A stretch of DNA of 64,000 bases from Solwaraspora sp. WMMD791 (GCF_029581195.1 NZ_CP120737.1:5247001-5311000), one strand, 5' to 3'. Shown: positions 19,574 to 28,397, counted from the stretch's first letter. The notes: generated from the sequence alone by a model not told the origin. Program-made: numbers and translations.

Positions 19574-21049
19574 TCAGTCGGCGGAGGCACGGGCCGCGGC
19601 CTGCAGCGCGGCGCGCACGTCGCCGACCTCGGTGACGTGCATGTTCGCCGGCAACGGGTCACTGCCGGCGGCGGCCGCACCGGGTGGCACCAGGGCGTAC
19701 CGGAAGCCGAGCCGGGCCGCTTCGGCCAGCCGGCGGGCGACCGCGCCGACCCGGCGGACCTCGCCGGTCAGCCCGACCTCCCCGATCGCCACCAGCTGCG
19801 GGGAGATGGCCAGGTTGACCCCGCCGGACGCGACCGCCAACGCCACCGCAAGGTCGGCGGCCGGCTCGACCACCCGGATGCCGCCGACGGTCGCCGCGAA
19901 GACCTCCCGGTCGTGCAGGGTGAGCCGTTCGGTACGCCGTTGCAGCACCGCCAGCACCATGGCCAGCCGGGCACCGTCGAGCCCGGAGACGGTCCGCCGG
20001 GGCGAGCCGGCGACGGTGGCCCCGATCAGCGCCTGCACCTCGGTGACCAGCGCCCGGCGGCCCTCCATCGCCACGGTCGCGCAGGTGCCCGGCACCGGTT
20101 CGCTGTAGCGGGTGAGGAACAGCCCGGACGGGTCGGCCAGGCTGCTGATGCCGCCCTCGTGCATCTCGAAGCAGCCGACCTCGTCGGCGGCGCCGAACCG
20201 GTTCTTCATGCCGCGCACCATCCGCAGCGACGAGTGCTTGTCGCCTTCGAAGTGCAGCACCACGTCGACCAGGTGCTCCAGCACCCGGGGGCCGGCGACC
20301 TGGCCGTCCTTGGTGACGTGGCCGACCAGCACGGTGGCGATGTTGCGTTCCTTGGCGGCGGCGACGAGCGCGGCGGTGACGGCCCGGACCTGGGTGACCC
20401 CGCCGGGGATGCCGTCGGAGCCGGGCATCGAGATGGTCTGCACCGAGTCGAGCACCAGCAGCCCCGGCTTGACCGCGTCGAGGTGACCGAGGACCACCCC
20501 GAGGTCGCTCTCGGCGGCCAGGTAGAGCTTGTCGTGCAGGGCGCCGATCCGTTCCGCCCGCAACCGGACCTGGCTGGTCGACTCTTCGCCGCTGACCACC
20601 AGCGACGGGCTGCCGGCACCGGCGGCCCACTGCTGGGCGACGTCCAGCAGCAGGGTGGACTTGCCGACCCCGGGCTCGCCGGCGAGCAGCACCACCGCGC
20701 CGGGCACCAGCCCGCCGCCGAGGACCCGGTCGAGTTCGCTGACGCCGGTCGGGCGGGCCTTGGCCGGCGCGGCGCTGATGGTGGCGATCGGTCGGGCCGG
20801 TTCGGCGGGCATCCGGGTGCTGACCACCCGGCCGGAGACCACCGGGCCGCTGACGACCGACTCGATCACCGACCCCCACTCGCCGCACTCCGGGCAGCGG
20901 CCGACCCACTTGGGCGGCTGGTGTCCGCAGGCGTCGCATTCGTACGCGGGTCGGGGCTCACGGGCCGCGCGGGCCCGCGGCGCGGCACCACCACGGGTGG
21001 TGCCGGCGGCGCTGCCGCCGGCACCCCGGGGGATCGACCGCGAGCTCAG
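19574..21049 (-). CDS. radA: DNA repair protein RadA
   Basis: RadA is a RecA-like branch-migration helicase. The protein shows an N-terminal zinc finger (CDACG..CPECG), Walker A GEPGVGKS, Walker B LLVLDSVQT, the RadA-specific KNRFG motif and a C-terminal Lon-like domain. No ATG, GTG or TTG lies in frame between the preceding gene's stop and the zinc finger. CTG 21049, which overlaps that stop (CTGA) and follows GAGGA at 21060-21056 with a 6-base gap, gives 491 residues and is my best start; the alternative is a start far inside the upstream gene. Confidence 0.93.
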   Translation of the reverse strand: MSSRSIPRGAGGSAAGTTRGGAAPRARAAREPRPAYECDACGHQPPKWVGRCPECGEWGSVIESVVSGPVVSGRVVSTRMPAEPARPIATISAAPAKARPTGVSELDRVLGGGLVPGAVVLLAGEPGVGKSTLLLDVAQQWAAGAGSPSLVVSGEESTSQVRLRAERIGALHDKLYLAAESDLGVVLGHLDAVKPGLLVLDSVQTISMPGSDGIPGGVTQVRAVTAALVAAAKERNIATVLVGHVTKDGQVAGPRVLEHLVDVVLHFEGDKHSSLRMVRGMKNRFGAADEVGCFEMHEGGISSLADPSGLFLTRYSEPVPGTCATVAMEGRRALVTEVQALIGATVAGSPRRTVSGLDGARLAMVLAVLQRRTERLTLHDREVFAATVGGIRVVEPAADLAVALAVASGGVNLAISPQLVAIGEVGLTGEVRRVGAVARRLAEAARLGFRYALVPPGAAAAGSDPLPANMHVTEVGDVRAALQAAARASAD

Positions 21050-21702
21050 TGCTCTTCCTCGTCGTGCTCGGCCGGGGCGCGCGGCACCGGGGTGAGCGGC
21101 ATGTCGACCGGGGCCGGCACGACCAGACGTTCGTTGCCGTTGTCGAACTCGAAGACCAGGTTGACCGAGCGGCCGGCGGTCAGCGTGTCGGTCAGGCCGG
21201 TCACCCGCAGCGGCTCGGTGTCGTCGGTGCTGAACAGGGCCCAGCCGTTGGCCGGCAACGAGATCCGGGCGTCCCGGCCAGGGTCGGCGGCGGGCTGGCC
21301 GGTCGGCTCCGTACCGTCGGTGGTCTGCGGCGACGGCTCGGCGTCGGATCCGCCGATCACCACCGACGCGGCACCGATGACCGTCTCCCGGTCGCTGTCG
21401 CCCGGCCCGGCGACGCTGACCGTCACGGTGACCGGGTCGTTGGTGTTGTTGAAGATCGCGACCTCGACGGGGGCGCTGCTGCCGGCCGGGTAGCCCTCGA
21501 CCCCCGGGTAGGGCACGGACAGGTCGCGCAGCGACACCGTACCGTCCGGTGAGTCGACGTTGACCCCGTTGATCGACGCCGACTTGATCGCGGTCTCGGC
21601 GATCTGGCCGGTGCCACAGCCGCTGAGCAACAGGGCGCTCGCTGCGGCCGCGCCGGTGAACAGCACCGTGACTCGGCGGTATCCCCTGGTCGAGGGCGTC
21701 AC
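21046..21702 (-). CDS. LpqE-like lipoprotein
   Basis: The 218-residue protein has a lipoprotein signal with lipobox LLSGC and a mature part predicted to be beta-rich, with a Ser/Thr/Asp/Pro-rich insertion (GSDAEPSPQTTDGTEPTGQP) and an acidic end (DEEEEH). It sits upstream of radA-disA exactly where M. tuberculosis has LpqE (Rv3584), so it is probably the orthologue. GTG 21702 is preceded by GAGGAGGA. The stop overlaps the proposed CTG start of radA. The mature sequence includes NNTNDPVTVTVSV and a closing V(F/P) strand region. Function in this family is not settled. Confidence 0.75.
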   Translation of the reverse strand: MTPSTRGYRRVTVLFTGAAAASALLLSGCGTGQIAETAIKSASINGVNVDSPDGTVSLRDLSVPYPGVEGYPAGSSAPVEVAIFNNTNDPVTVTVSVAGPGDSDRETVIGAASVVIGGSDAEPSPQTTDGTEPTGQPAADPGRDARISLPANGWALFSTDDTEPLRVTGLTDTLTAGRSVNLVFEFDNGNERLVVPAPVDMPLTPVPRAPAEHDEEEH

Positions 21703-21856
21703 GTCGGTCCTCCTCGTTACGATCCGCGCCGCGCCGGCGCCGGGCGCGGGGCGACACCCCGCGCAGACCGGCTCCAGGGTAGTTGGCGATGATCGGCCGT
21801 CCGCCACGGACCCGACAATCACCTGACCTGGCCCCCTGCGCGGGTGGCGTACCCGC

Positions 21857-22696
21857 TCAGGCCACCGGGCCGCTGGCGACCAGCAGGACCACGTCGATCA
21901 CGGCGACCAGCATGACGGCCCGGAAGACGGCGTCCGGCCGGGCGCCGTCGGCGGTGGCGCGGCGGGCCACGTACCAGCCGGTGGCCAGGATGACGACGGT
22001 GCCGGCGACCGCCGCGAGCCCGGCCCACGACGGCGGTCCGGGCGGGCCGACGACCAGGGTGACCGTGGCGGCGGCGAGCAGCCCGGCGGCGGCCAGCCCG
22101 GACCCGGTGGCACCGAGGCGGTGCGGCAGTCCGCGCACCCCGGTGCGGGCGTCGTCGGCCAGGTCCGGCAGCACGTTGGCGAAGTGCGCGCCGGCACCGA
22201 GCAGCGCGCCGGCGGCGACCAGCCAGGCCGGCGGGGCCGGCGCGCCGGGCAGGGCCAGGACGACGAACGCCGGCAGCGCCCCGAACGACACCGCGTACGG
22301 CAGGACCGAGACGACGGTGAACTTCAACGGCCAGTTGTACGCCAGGGCGCTGAGCAGCGCACCGGTGATGCACGCCGTGGCCGGTACGCCGGTCGGCGCG
22401 GCCAGCAGCGGGGTGGCCGCCGCCGCGACCAGCCCGGCGGCGCCGACCGTCCGCGCGCTGACCGCCCCGGCCGGTACGGGTTTGTCGGCCCGCCCCACCC
22501 GCCGGTCCCGGTCGGCGTCGAGCCAGTCGTTGGTCCAGCCGACGGCGAGCTGGGTGGCCGCGATGGTGAGTGCGACCAGGACGATCCCGACCGGACGGTG
22601 CCCGACGCCCCAGGCCAGCAGCGCCGCGACGGCGGTGACCGCGACCGCCGGTTCGGGATGGCTGGCCTTGATCAATGCGGACACGCGGCGTGACAT
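21857..22696 (-). CDS. UbiA-family prenyltransferase
   Basis: UbiA enzymes are integral membrane proteins that transfer isoprenoid chains onto aromatic acceptors. The 279-residue protein has several hydrophobic segments, the first Asp-rich motif NDWLDADRD (about 59-67) and the second motif around NVLPDLADD. It is divergent from the methyltransferase/flavoprotein/type III PKS genes, with which it probably forms a phenolic lipid pathway. ATG 22696 is preferred; a TTG three codons upstream is possible. Menaquinone or heme A synthesis enzymes are the alternatives, but no such partner genes are nearby. Confidence 0.88.
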   Translation of the reverse strand: MSRRVSALIKASHPEPAVAVTAVAALLAWGVGHRPVGIVLVALTIAATQLAVGWTNDWLDADRDRRVGRADKPVPAGAVSARTVGAAGLVAAAATPLLAAPTGVPATACITGALLSALAYNWPLKFTVVSVLPYAVSFGALPAFVVLALPGAPAPPAWLVAAGALLGAGAHFANVLPDLADDARTGVRGLPHRLGATGSGLAAAGLLAAATVTLVVGPPGPPSWAGLAAVAGTVVILATGWYVARRATADGARPDAVFRAVMLVAVIDVVLLVASGPVA

Positions 22697-22743
22697 AGCC
22701 GTCAAGTGTGGCCGTTACCAGCTGGTCGTGTCACGCTCACTCA

Positions 22744-23550
22744 ATGTCCGGGCTGCCCGCGAACGACGTCCGCCAGTACGACGTACTGGCCGACGAGTGG
22801 TGGCGACCGGCGGGTGCGTTCGAGATGCTGCACTGGATCGCGCAGGCGCGGGCCGAGCTGATCCCGCCGGCCGCCCGCGACGGCGCGGTGCTGGTCGACG
22901 TCGGCTGCGGAGCCGGCCTGCTCGCCCCGCACCTGCACGGCAAGGGTTACCGGCACGTCGGGGTGGACCTGACCGCATCGGCGCTCGGCCAGGCCGCCGC
23001 GCACGGGGTGACCCCGGTACGCGGTGACGCGCTGGCGTTGCCGCTGGCGGACGCGGTGGCCGACGTGGTCTCCGCCGGTGAGCTGCTGGAGCACGTGCCG
23101 GATCTGGCGGGAGCCGTCGCCGAGGTGTGCCGGGTGCTGCGTCCTGGTGGGCTGCTGGTGCTGGACACCCTGAACGCGACCCTGCGCTGCCGGCTGGTCG
23201 CGGTCGAGCTGGGGGAGCGGCTGCCGATGGTGCCGCGCGGCATCCACGATCCGGCGCTGTTCGTGAGCCCGCAGCGGCTGACGAGGGAGTGCGCGCGGCA
23301 CGGCGTACGGCTGTTCGTGCGGGGGCTGCGGCCGACCGGCCCGGCGCTGGCCGACTGGCTGCTGCGGGCCACGCTGGCGCGCACCGGCACCCCGGGCACC
23401 GGCAGCGCGCGCGCCGGCACCCCGGGCACCGGCAGCGCGCGCGCCGGCACCGACGCCTCGCGACCCCCGTTGTGGCCGGTACGGCGCCGGATGGTGCCGA
23501 CCCGGTCCACCGCGCTGCTGTACCAGGGCAGGGGGCTGAAGTCAGGCTGA
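22744..23550 (+). CDS. UbiG-like O-methyltransferase
   Basis: This 268-residue class I SAM methyltransferase begins NDVRQYDVLADEWWRP like UbiG and has the SAM motif VDVGCGAGLLAPHL (about 46-59) and ELLEHVPD. It likely O-methylates a dihydroxyaromatic ring. Near the C-terminus a 30-base tandem repeat inserts GTPGTGSARA twice. The start ATG 22744 was chosen because NDVRQYD is the family beginning; an ATG at 22708 lies upstream. The gene is followed after 22 bases by the flavoprotein gene and then the type III PKS. Confidence 0.85.
   Translation: MSGLPANDVRQYDVLADEWWRPAGAFEMLHWIAQARAELIPPAARDGAVLVDVGCGAGLLAPHLHGKGYRHVGVDLTASALGQAAAHGVTPVRGDALALPLADAVADVVSAGELLEHVPDLAGAVAEVCRVLRPGGLLVLDTLNATLRCRLVAVELGERLPMVPRGIHDPALFVSPQRLTRECARHGVRLFVRGLRPTGPALADWLLRATLARTGTPGTGSARAGTPGTGSARAGTDASRPPLWPVRRRMVPTRSTALLYQGRGLKSG
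23381..23451 (+). repeat. 30-base tandem repeat in the methyltransferase gene
   Basis: Units at 23381-23410 and 23411-23440 differ by one base and a third partial unit continues to 23451. The core is CCGGCACCCCGGGCACCGGC. It encodes GTPGTGSARA repeats and keeps the frame. Confidence 0.9.
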
Positions 23551-23572
23551 TCGACCGGCGGAAGGGGAAGCA

Positions 23573-24745
23573 ATGGTGGGCGACGCATTGGCGGCGGCGC
23601 GGCGGTTGGTGCCGAGGTTCGCCGCGCGGGCGGGTGAGCACGACCGGGCCGGGAGTTTCCCGGTGGCGGACTTCGCCGACCTGCGCCAGGAGGGCCTGTT
23701 CGGGCTGCTGGTCCCGGAGCGCATGGGCGGCCTGGGTGCCGGGTTCGCCGACTACGCCGAGGTGGCGTACGAGCTGGCCCGGGGCAACGGGGCGACGGCG
23801 CTGGTGTTCAACATGCACGTGTCGGTGACCGGGGCGCTGAGTGCGGTCGACGACAACCTCGCCGAGGCGCTCGGGCTGCCGGACGAGGCGCTGGCCGCCC
23901 GGGACCGGCTGCTCGCGGCCGCCGCCGCCGGCACCTGGTACGCGGTGGCGATGAGCGAACGGGGTGCCGGGTCCCGGCTGTCCCAACTGTCGACGGTGTA
24001 CCACCCGGTGCCCGGTGGCGGGTTTCAGATCAAGGGTGCCAAGGCGTTCTGCTCCGGTGCCGGGCACGCCGGCGGGTACCTGGTGGCGGCCCGGCACGCC
24101 GACGATCCGGCGACGGTGTCGCAGTTCCTGGTGCCGGCGGACACCCCGGGGCTGCGGGTGGAGCAGACCTGGGATTCGCTGGGGATGCGGGCGACCTGCT
24201 CGCACGATCTGCACCTGGACGTCACCGTGCCGGCGTCCGCCCTGCTCGGCGGGGTCGAAGGGTTGGCGCTGGTGGTGGCCCAGTTGATGCCACACTGGAT
24301 GGTCGCCAGCTATGCGGCGGTGTACGCCGGGGTGGCGCGGGCGGCGGTGGACGCGGCGGTGGCGCACCTGACCGACCGTGGCCTGACCGGGCTGCCGGCG
24401 GTGCGGGCCCGGATCGGTCGGGCGGACGCGGCTGCGGAGTCGGCGTGGCTGACCGTACGGGAGGCGGCCCGCCGGGTGGACGCCGCGCCGGGGGATCCGC
24501 AGACCAACCAGTGGGTGTGGCGGGCCAAGCTGGTGGCCGGTGCCACGGCGGCCGAGGTGGCGTCGTCGATGGTGGAGGCGGCCGGCACCGGGGCGACCCG
24601 CCGGGGTCATCCGGTGGAGCGGCTGTTCCGCGACGCCCGCTGCGGTGCCCTGCATCCGCCGACGTCGGACGTCTGCGCGGACTGGCTGGGGGTGGCCGCC
24701 CTCGGCGGGGATCCGGACCGCGACGGATCGGCGCCCCGGTGGTGA
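23573..24745 (+). CDS. acyl-CoA dehydrogenase-fold flavoprotein, possibly a group D monooxygenase
   Basis: The 390-residue protein has the acyl-CoA dehydrogenase fold: FPVADFADLRQEGLFGLLVPE at the N-terminus, AMSERGAGSRLSQL for FAD binding and an all-helical C-terminal part. The usual dehydrogenase YxGTSEIQ signature is replaced by RLFRDARCGALHPPTSDVCADW, with a His as in flavin-dependent two-component monooxygenases of the same fold. ATG 23573 follows GGAAGGGGAAG. The stop overlaps the PKS start (GTGA), so it is part of the PKS pathway and could be its ring hydroxylase. The dehydrogenase reading remains possible. Confidence 0.8.
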   Translation: MVGDALAAARRLVPRFAARAGEHDRAGSFPVADFADLRQEGLFGLLVPERMGGLGAGFADYAEVAYELARGNGATALVFNMHVSVTGALSAVDDNLAEALGLPDEALAARDRLLAAAAAGTWYAVAMSERGAGSRLSQLSTVYHPVPGGGFQIKGAKAFCSGAGHAGGYLVAARHADDPATVSQFLVPADTPGLRVEQTWDSLGMRATCSHDLHLDVTVPASALLGGVEGLALVVAQLMPHWMVASYAAVYAGVARAAVDAAVAHLTDRGLTGLPAVRARIGRADAAAESAWLTVREAARRVDAAPGDPQTNQWVWRAKLVAGATAAEVASSMVEAAGTGATRRGHPVERLFRDARCGALHPPTSDVCADWLGVAALGGDPDRDGSAPRW

Positions 24746-25935
24746 CCGCCTCGGTGGGGCCGGCGGTGGGCGAGACGACGCACCGGTCGGCGGCGGTGGT
24801 CGGGCTGGGGCTGGCGTTGCCGCCGTCGGCGACCCAGGACGAGCTGTGGCGGGACTTCTTCGCCGCCCGCTACAGCGGTGCCGCCCGGGCGTTGGCCGCG
24901 CGGATCTTCGCCAATTCGGGGGTACGGACCCGGCAGGCGGCGGTGAGTCCGCTGCTGGAAGACGTGGCGGACTGGCCGACGGAGCGCCGGATGCGTCGCT
25001 ACCAGGTCGAGGCGTTGCCGCTGGGCAAGGAGGCGGTGGCGCAGGCGTTGACCGGGTCGGGGGTGTCGGCCGGCGACATCGGGCTGTTCGTGGTCTGTTC
25101 CTGCACCGGGTACGCCACACCGGGCCTGGACATCCTGCTGGCCCGGGATCTCGGGATGTCACCGGCGACCCAGCGGCTGTTCGTCGGGCACATGGGCTGC
25201 TACGCGGCGCTGCCGGGGCTGGGCGCGGCGGCGGACTTCGTCACCGCGCGGGGCCGGCCGGCGGTGCTGCTGTGCGCCGAGTTGACCAGCCTGCACATCC
25301 AGCCGCCGGGCCGCCGTACCGACACCCAGCAGATCGTGGCGCACGCCCTGTTCTCGGACGCGGCGGCGGCGGTGGTGCTGGCGCCGACCGGGCCGAGGCC
25401 GACCGGCGCGGGCGGCATCCCGCCCGGTCCGCGCCGGTCCGGCGACGATGCCGTACGGTCCGGCGACGTCCCACGGTCCGGTGACTACGTCCCACGGTCC
25501 GGTGACTACGTCGTACGGGAGATCGTGGCGGCGACGGACACCGCGACGGCCGACCACATGACCTGGGAGGTGACCGATCTCGGGTTCCGGATGGGCCTGT
25601 CACCCCGGGTGCCGCAGGTGTTGTCGCTGCACGTCCGGGCGCTGGTGGCCGACCTGCTGGCCCGGCACGGGCTGTCGGTGGCCCAGGTCGACGGTTGGGC
25701 GGTGCATCCGGGTGGTCCGCGCATCCTGAGCGTGGTGCAGCGGGAGCTGGCGTTGCCGGACGAGGCGATGGCGGCGTCCCGGGAGACCCTGGCGGAGTAC
25801 GGCAACTGTTCGTCGCCGACCGTACTGCTGATCCTGGACCGGCTGCGGCGGGCACCACGGCCGCCGGGCCGGGTGGTGATGCTGGCGTTCGGTCCGGGGC
25901 TGACGCTCTACGCCGGCCTGCTCACCGCTGACTGA
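24742..25935 (+). CDS. type III polyketide synthase
   Basis: Type III PKSs of the chalcone synthase family extend acyl-CoA starters with malonyl-CoA and cyclise the chain. The 397-residue protein has the catalytic triad Cys153 (GHMGCYAAL), His322 (AVHPGG) and Asn355 (YGNCSSPT), and the C-terminal AFGPGLTLY. A loop near residues 215-258 carries a repeat of SGDYVPR absent from typical enzymes. GTG 24742 overlaps the stop of the flavoprotein gene. Together with UbiA and the methyltransferase, the set resembles alkyl-(hydro)quinone or resorcinol clusters such as the one known from Actinoplanes missouriensis. It overlaps the next, convergent gene by 14 bases. Confidence 0.93.
   Translation: MTASVGPAVGETTHRSAAVVGLGLALPPSATQDELWRDFFAARYSGAARALAARIFANSGVRTRQAAVSPLLEDVADWPTERRMRRYQVEALPLGKEAVAQALTGSGVSAGDIGLFVVCSCTGYATPGLDILLARDLGMSPATQRLFVGHMGCYAALPGLGAAADFVTARGRPAVLLCAELTSLHIQPPGRRTDTQQIVAHALFSDAAAAVVLAPTGPRPTGAGGIPPGPRRSGDDAVRSGDVPRSGDYVPRSGDYVVREIVAATDTATADHMTWEVTDLGFRMGLSPRVPQVLSLHVRALVADLLARHGLSVAQVDGWAVHPGGPRILSVVQRELALPDEAMAASRETLAEYGNCSSPTVLLILDRLRRAPRPPGRVVMLAFGPGLTLYAGLLTAD
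25471..25512 (+). repeat. 21-base tandem repeat in the PKS gene
   Basis: CCACGGTCCGGTGACTACGT plus C occurs at 25471-25491 and 25492-25512, with degenerate copies on both sides. It encodes PRSGDYV twice in a surface-loop region. Confidence 0.85.
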
Positions 25936-26812
25936 CCAGCCCGGCCAGGTCGGCGCGGTACGTCTCGGTGGTGCGGGCGGCCGGCACGAGCCGGACGACG
26001 TCGCCGCCGCGCGCCACGAGCAGGACGGTGGCGGTGTCGGCGACCGGGGTGACGTCGACGAAGTCGCGGATCTCGCCGGTCGGGTCGGCCAGGCGGTGCA
26101 CGGCCGGTTCGGTGGCGGGCAGCGGATCGCTGCCGTCGGTGGCGGGCGTCGCCGCGTTGCCGTCGGTGCCCGCCGCAGGGTCGGGGCGGTCGGTGACGGC
26201 GACGACCGACACCCCGGCCGGGGCGGCGCCTCGGGCGGCGGCGACCTGATCTGCGCAGTCGCAGCTGTCGACCAGCAGGATCACCGCTGGTAGCAGGGCG
26301 TGCAGGGCGACCGGGCGGCCGGCGGGGTCGATCAGGTCGAGCGCGGGCAGCGGCCCGGCGGGCAGGGTGGCCGAACCCGCCGCCGCCGACGGTGCCACCG
26401 ACGGCTCGGCCGACTGGCCCGGCGACGGCGGCGGCCGGTCGGTCCAGGCGACGATGAACAGGCTCACCATGGCGGCGAGTACGGCGACCAGCATGATGGT
26501 CAGCGGCAGGCGGAGCGCGGCGATCTCGTGCGGTCGGTGTCCGACCTGGTCGGAGCGCAGCCCCAGCCGGCGGTGCCAGCGGTCGCGGCGGCGGGTGCGG
26601 CGCAGCTCCCGGCGGACGAGCTCGGCCTCGGCGGCGAGCGCGGCGGGATCGTCGGGTACGACGATCGGGCCCCAGTCGGCAGGGATCTGCGGCAGGTCGT
26701 CGGGCGCTCCCGCGCCGTCAGACCACCCATCGCCGTTGCCTGTCCTGCCCACAGCACCCCCAGCCCGCTCGCCCGTGAGGTCGATCGGGGTCCAACTATC
26801 AGGGTCTCGCAC
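25922..26812 (-). CDS. membrane protein with thioredoxin-like outer domain
   Basis: The 296-residue protein has a cytoplasmic N-terminal part of about 100 residues, one membrane helix (LPLTIMLVAVLAAMVSLFIV, about 102-121), a Pro/Ser linker and an outer domain that starts PALDLIDPAGRPVALH like redoxin proteins and contains SCDCADQ, with a CxC instead of the classic CxxC. GTG 26812 is the only clear start. It converges with the PKS gene and faces away from carD. A thiol-redox role is a guess from the fold; the CxC spacing is unusual. Confidence 0.7.
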   Translation of the reverse strand: MRDPDSWTPIDLTGERAGGAVGRTGNGDGWSDGAGAPDDLPQIPADWGPIVVPDDPAALAAEAELVRRELRRTRRRDRWHRRLGLRSDQVGHRPHEIAALRLPLTIMLVAVLAAMVSLFIVAWTDRPPPSPGQSAEPSVAPSAAAGSATLPAGPLPALDLIDPAGRPVALHALLPAVILLVDSCDCADQVAAARGAAPAGVSVVAVTDRPDPAAGTDGNAATPATDGSDPLPATEPAVHRLADPTGEIRDFVDVTPVADTATVLLVARGGDVVRLVPAARTTETYRADLAGLVSQR

Positions 26813-27080
26813 CGGACCTGGTTACGCCAGAGCCAGGTAAAAGATGAGGGTGACGGATAGGATGAGAGGGGTCGAAACGCGCCTCGTCCGGCCACCGGGC
26901 GGGTTAGCTGCCTGCTGATCGTCCGGTTACTCACGGTGGTCGAAGCTTGCCGGCGGCTGCGTGTCAAGCCGGAGAAAGACCTCTCACAGCCCCTCTGACC
27001 TGCGCTTACGGCTATGAGTACGACGGGACATCGGTGCCTGAGCGTGTTACCCTAGACACAGCGAAAGGGGCTTCGAACCT

Positions 27081-27566
27081 ATGGTTTTCAGTGTCGGCGA
27101 GACCGTTGTTTACCCCCACCACGGGGCCGCACTCATCGAGGCAATCGAGACTCGTGTCATCAAGGGCGAGGAGAAGCAGTACCTCGTCCTCAGGGTTGCG
27201 CAGGGTGACCTGACGGTGCGAGTTCCCGCCGAGAACGCCGAGATCGTCGGTGTGCGTGAAGTGGTTGGCGAAGAAGGCTTGGGCAAGGTCTTCGATGTGC
27301 TTCGCGCGCCACACACCGAGGAGCCGACCAACTGGTCGCGGCGGTACAAGGCGAACCTCGAGAAGTTGGCGTCCGGAAACCCGCTCAAGGTCGCCGAGGT
27401 CGTTCGTGACCTCTGGCGTCGGGAGCGGGAGCGGGGGCTGTCCGCAGGCGAGAAGCGCATGCTCGCCAAGGCCCGGGACATCCTGGTCGGCGAGGTCGCG
27501 CTTGCGGAGAAGAGCACCAAGGACGAGGCGGAGAACCTCCTCGACAAGGTGCTCACCGACGCGTAA
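27081..27566 (+). CDS. carD: RNA polymerase-binding transcription factor CarD
   Basis: CarD binds the RNA polymerase beta subunit and stabilises the open complex at many promoters, including rRNA. The 161-residue protein has the N-terminal RNAP-interacting domain ([17 protein letters not shown]) and a C-terminal helical DNA-binding domain with the conserved Trp85 (NWSRRYKAN) that wedges at the upstream edge of the bubble. It is followed by ispD after a 53-base gap. The 268-base region upstream (26813-27080) shows no gene; it includes AAAGGGG at 27064-27070 as a possible ribosome-binding site and TACCCT near 27048 as a weak -10. Confidence 0.97.
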   Translation: MVFSVGETVVYPHHGAALIEAIETRVIKGEEKQYLVLRVAQGDLTVRVPAENAEIVGVREVVGEEGLGKVFDVLRAPHTEEPTNWSRRYKANLEKLASGNPLKVAEVVRDLWRRERERGLSAGEKRMLAKARDILVGEVALAEKSTKDEAENLLDKVLTDA

Positions 27567-27604
27567 GGCAGCTCTCCACCCATAGATCGTCTGTTGCTCC
27601 CGAA

Positions 27605-27664
27605 AACGAGGACCGCGACGTGACCGCGCATCTCCAGCAGCGCGGTGACGTCGCGGTCCTCGTT
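27605..27664 (+). promoter_or_regulatory. 25-base inverted repeat enclosing the ispD ribosome-binding site and start
   Basis: Positions 27605-27629 and 27640-27664 are complementary at 24 of 25 positions, with a 10-base loop (ATCTCCAGCA). The left arm holds GAGG (27608-27611) and the GTG start (27620-27622); the single mismatch is at base 27622. In mRNA this would hide the start of ispD in a very stable hairpin. There is no T run, so it is not an ordinary terminator. Confidence 0.7.
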
Positions 27665-28345
27665 CCGGCTGCCGGTGCCGGGGTACGCCTCGGGCCCGGC
27701 GCGCCGAAGGCTCTGCGCCTGCTCGGCGGCGTACCGCTGCTGGTGCACGCGGTCCACCGGCTCGCCGACGCCGCCTCGGTCGCGGTGATCGTGGTCGCCG
27801 CCCCACCGGCCGACGTCGACGCCGTGCGCGACCTGCTCACCCCGGCCGCCGCCGGGCTACCGCTGATCGTCGTGCCGGGCGGGGCGCACCGGCAGGCCTC
27901 GGTGGCCGCCGCGCTGGCCGCCGTACCGGCCGGCCCGCAGATCGTCCTGGTGCACGACGCGGCCCGGGCACTCACCCCACCCGACCTGATCGACTCGGTC
28001 GCCGCCGCGGTCCGGGCCGGTGCCCCGGCCGTCGTCCCGGTGCTCCCTGTCGTCGACACGATCAAGTCGGTGGACGCCGACGAGACCGTCCTGGCCACCG
28101 TCGACCGGTCGACGCTGCGGGCCGTACAGACCCCGCAGGGGTTCCGCCGGGACGTGCTGGCCGCCGCGCACGCCGACGCCGCCGACCCGCACACCGACGA
28201 CGCCGGGCTGGTGGAGAAACTCGGCGTACCGGTCGTCTGCGTGCCCGGCTCGGAGCGGGCGCTGAAGATCACCCGCCCGTTCGACCTGGTGATCGCCGAG
28301 CACCTGCTCGCCACCGAACCGGCACCCCGTACCCTGCCGTCATGA
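27620..28345 (+). CDS. ispD: 2-C-methyl-D-erythritol 4-phosphate cytidylyltransferase
   Basis: IspD makes CDP-methylerythritol in the MEP isoprenoid pathway. The 241-residue protein has [12 protein letters not shown] (14-25) with the CTP-binding loop, HDAARAL, and the C-terminal [17 protein letters not shown] 27620 is the only in-frame start after carD; the next conserved residues follow within ten codons. The start lies inside a 25-base inverted repeat that would form a stem over the ribosome-binding site. ispF follows, with repeated ATGATCGT sequences at the junction. Confidence 0.96.
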   Translation: MTAHLQQRGDVAVLVPAAGAGVRLGPGAPKALRLLGGVPLLVHAVHRLADAASVAVIVVAAPPADVDAVRDLLTPAAAGLPLIVVPGGAHRQASVAAALAAVPAGPQIVLVHDAARALTPPDLIDSVAAAVRAGAPAVVPVLPVVDTIKSVDADETVLATVDRSTLRAVQTPQGFRRDVLAAAHADAADPHTDDAGLVEKLGVPVVCVPGSERALKITRPFDLVIAEHLLATEPAPRTLPS

Positions 28346-28397
28346 TCGTCCTTCGGACCGAGCCGTCATGATCGTCCCGTCCGACGGAACCCGCGCG

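Noticed and set aside
26813-27080. A riboswitch or small RNA upstream of carD
   Set aside because: No strong hairpin or known aptamer pattern could be seen; only weak short repeats.
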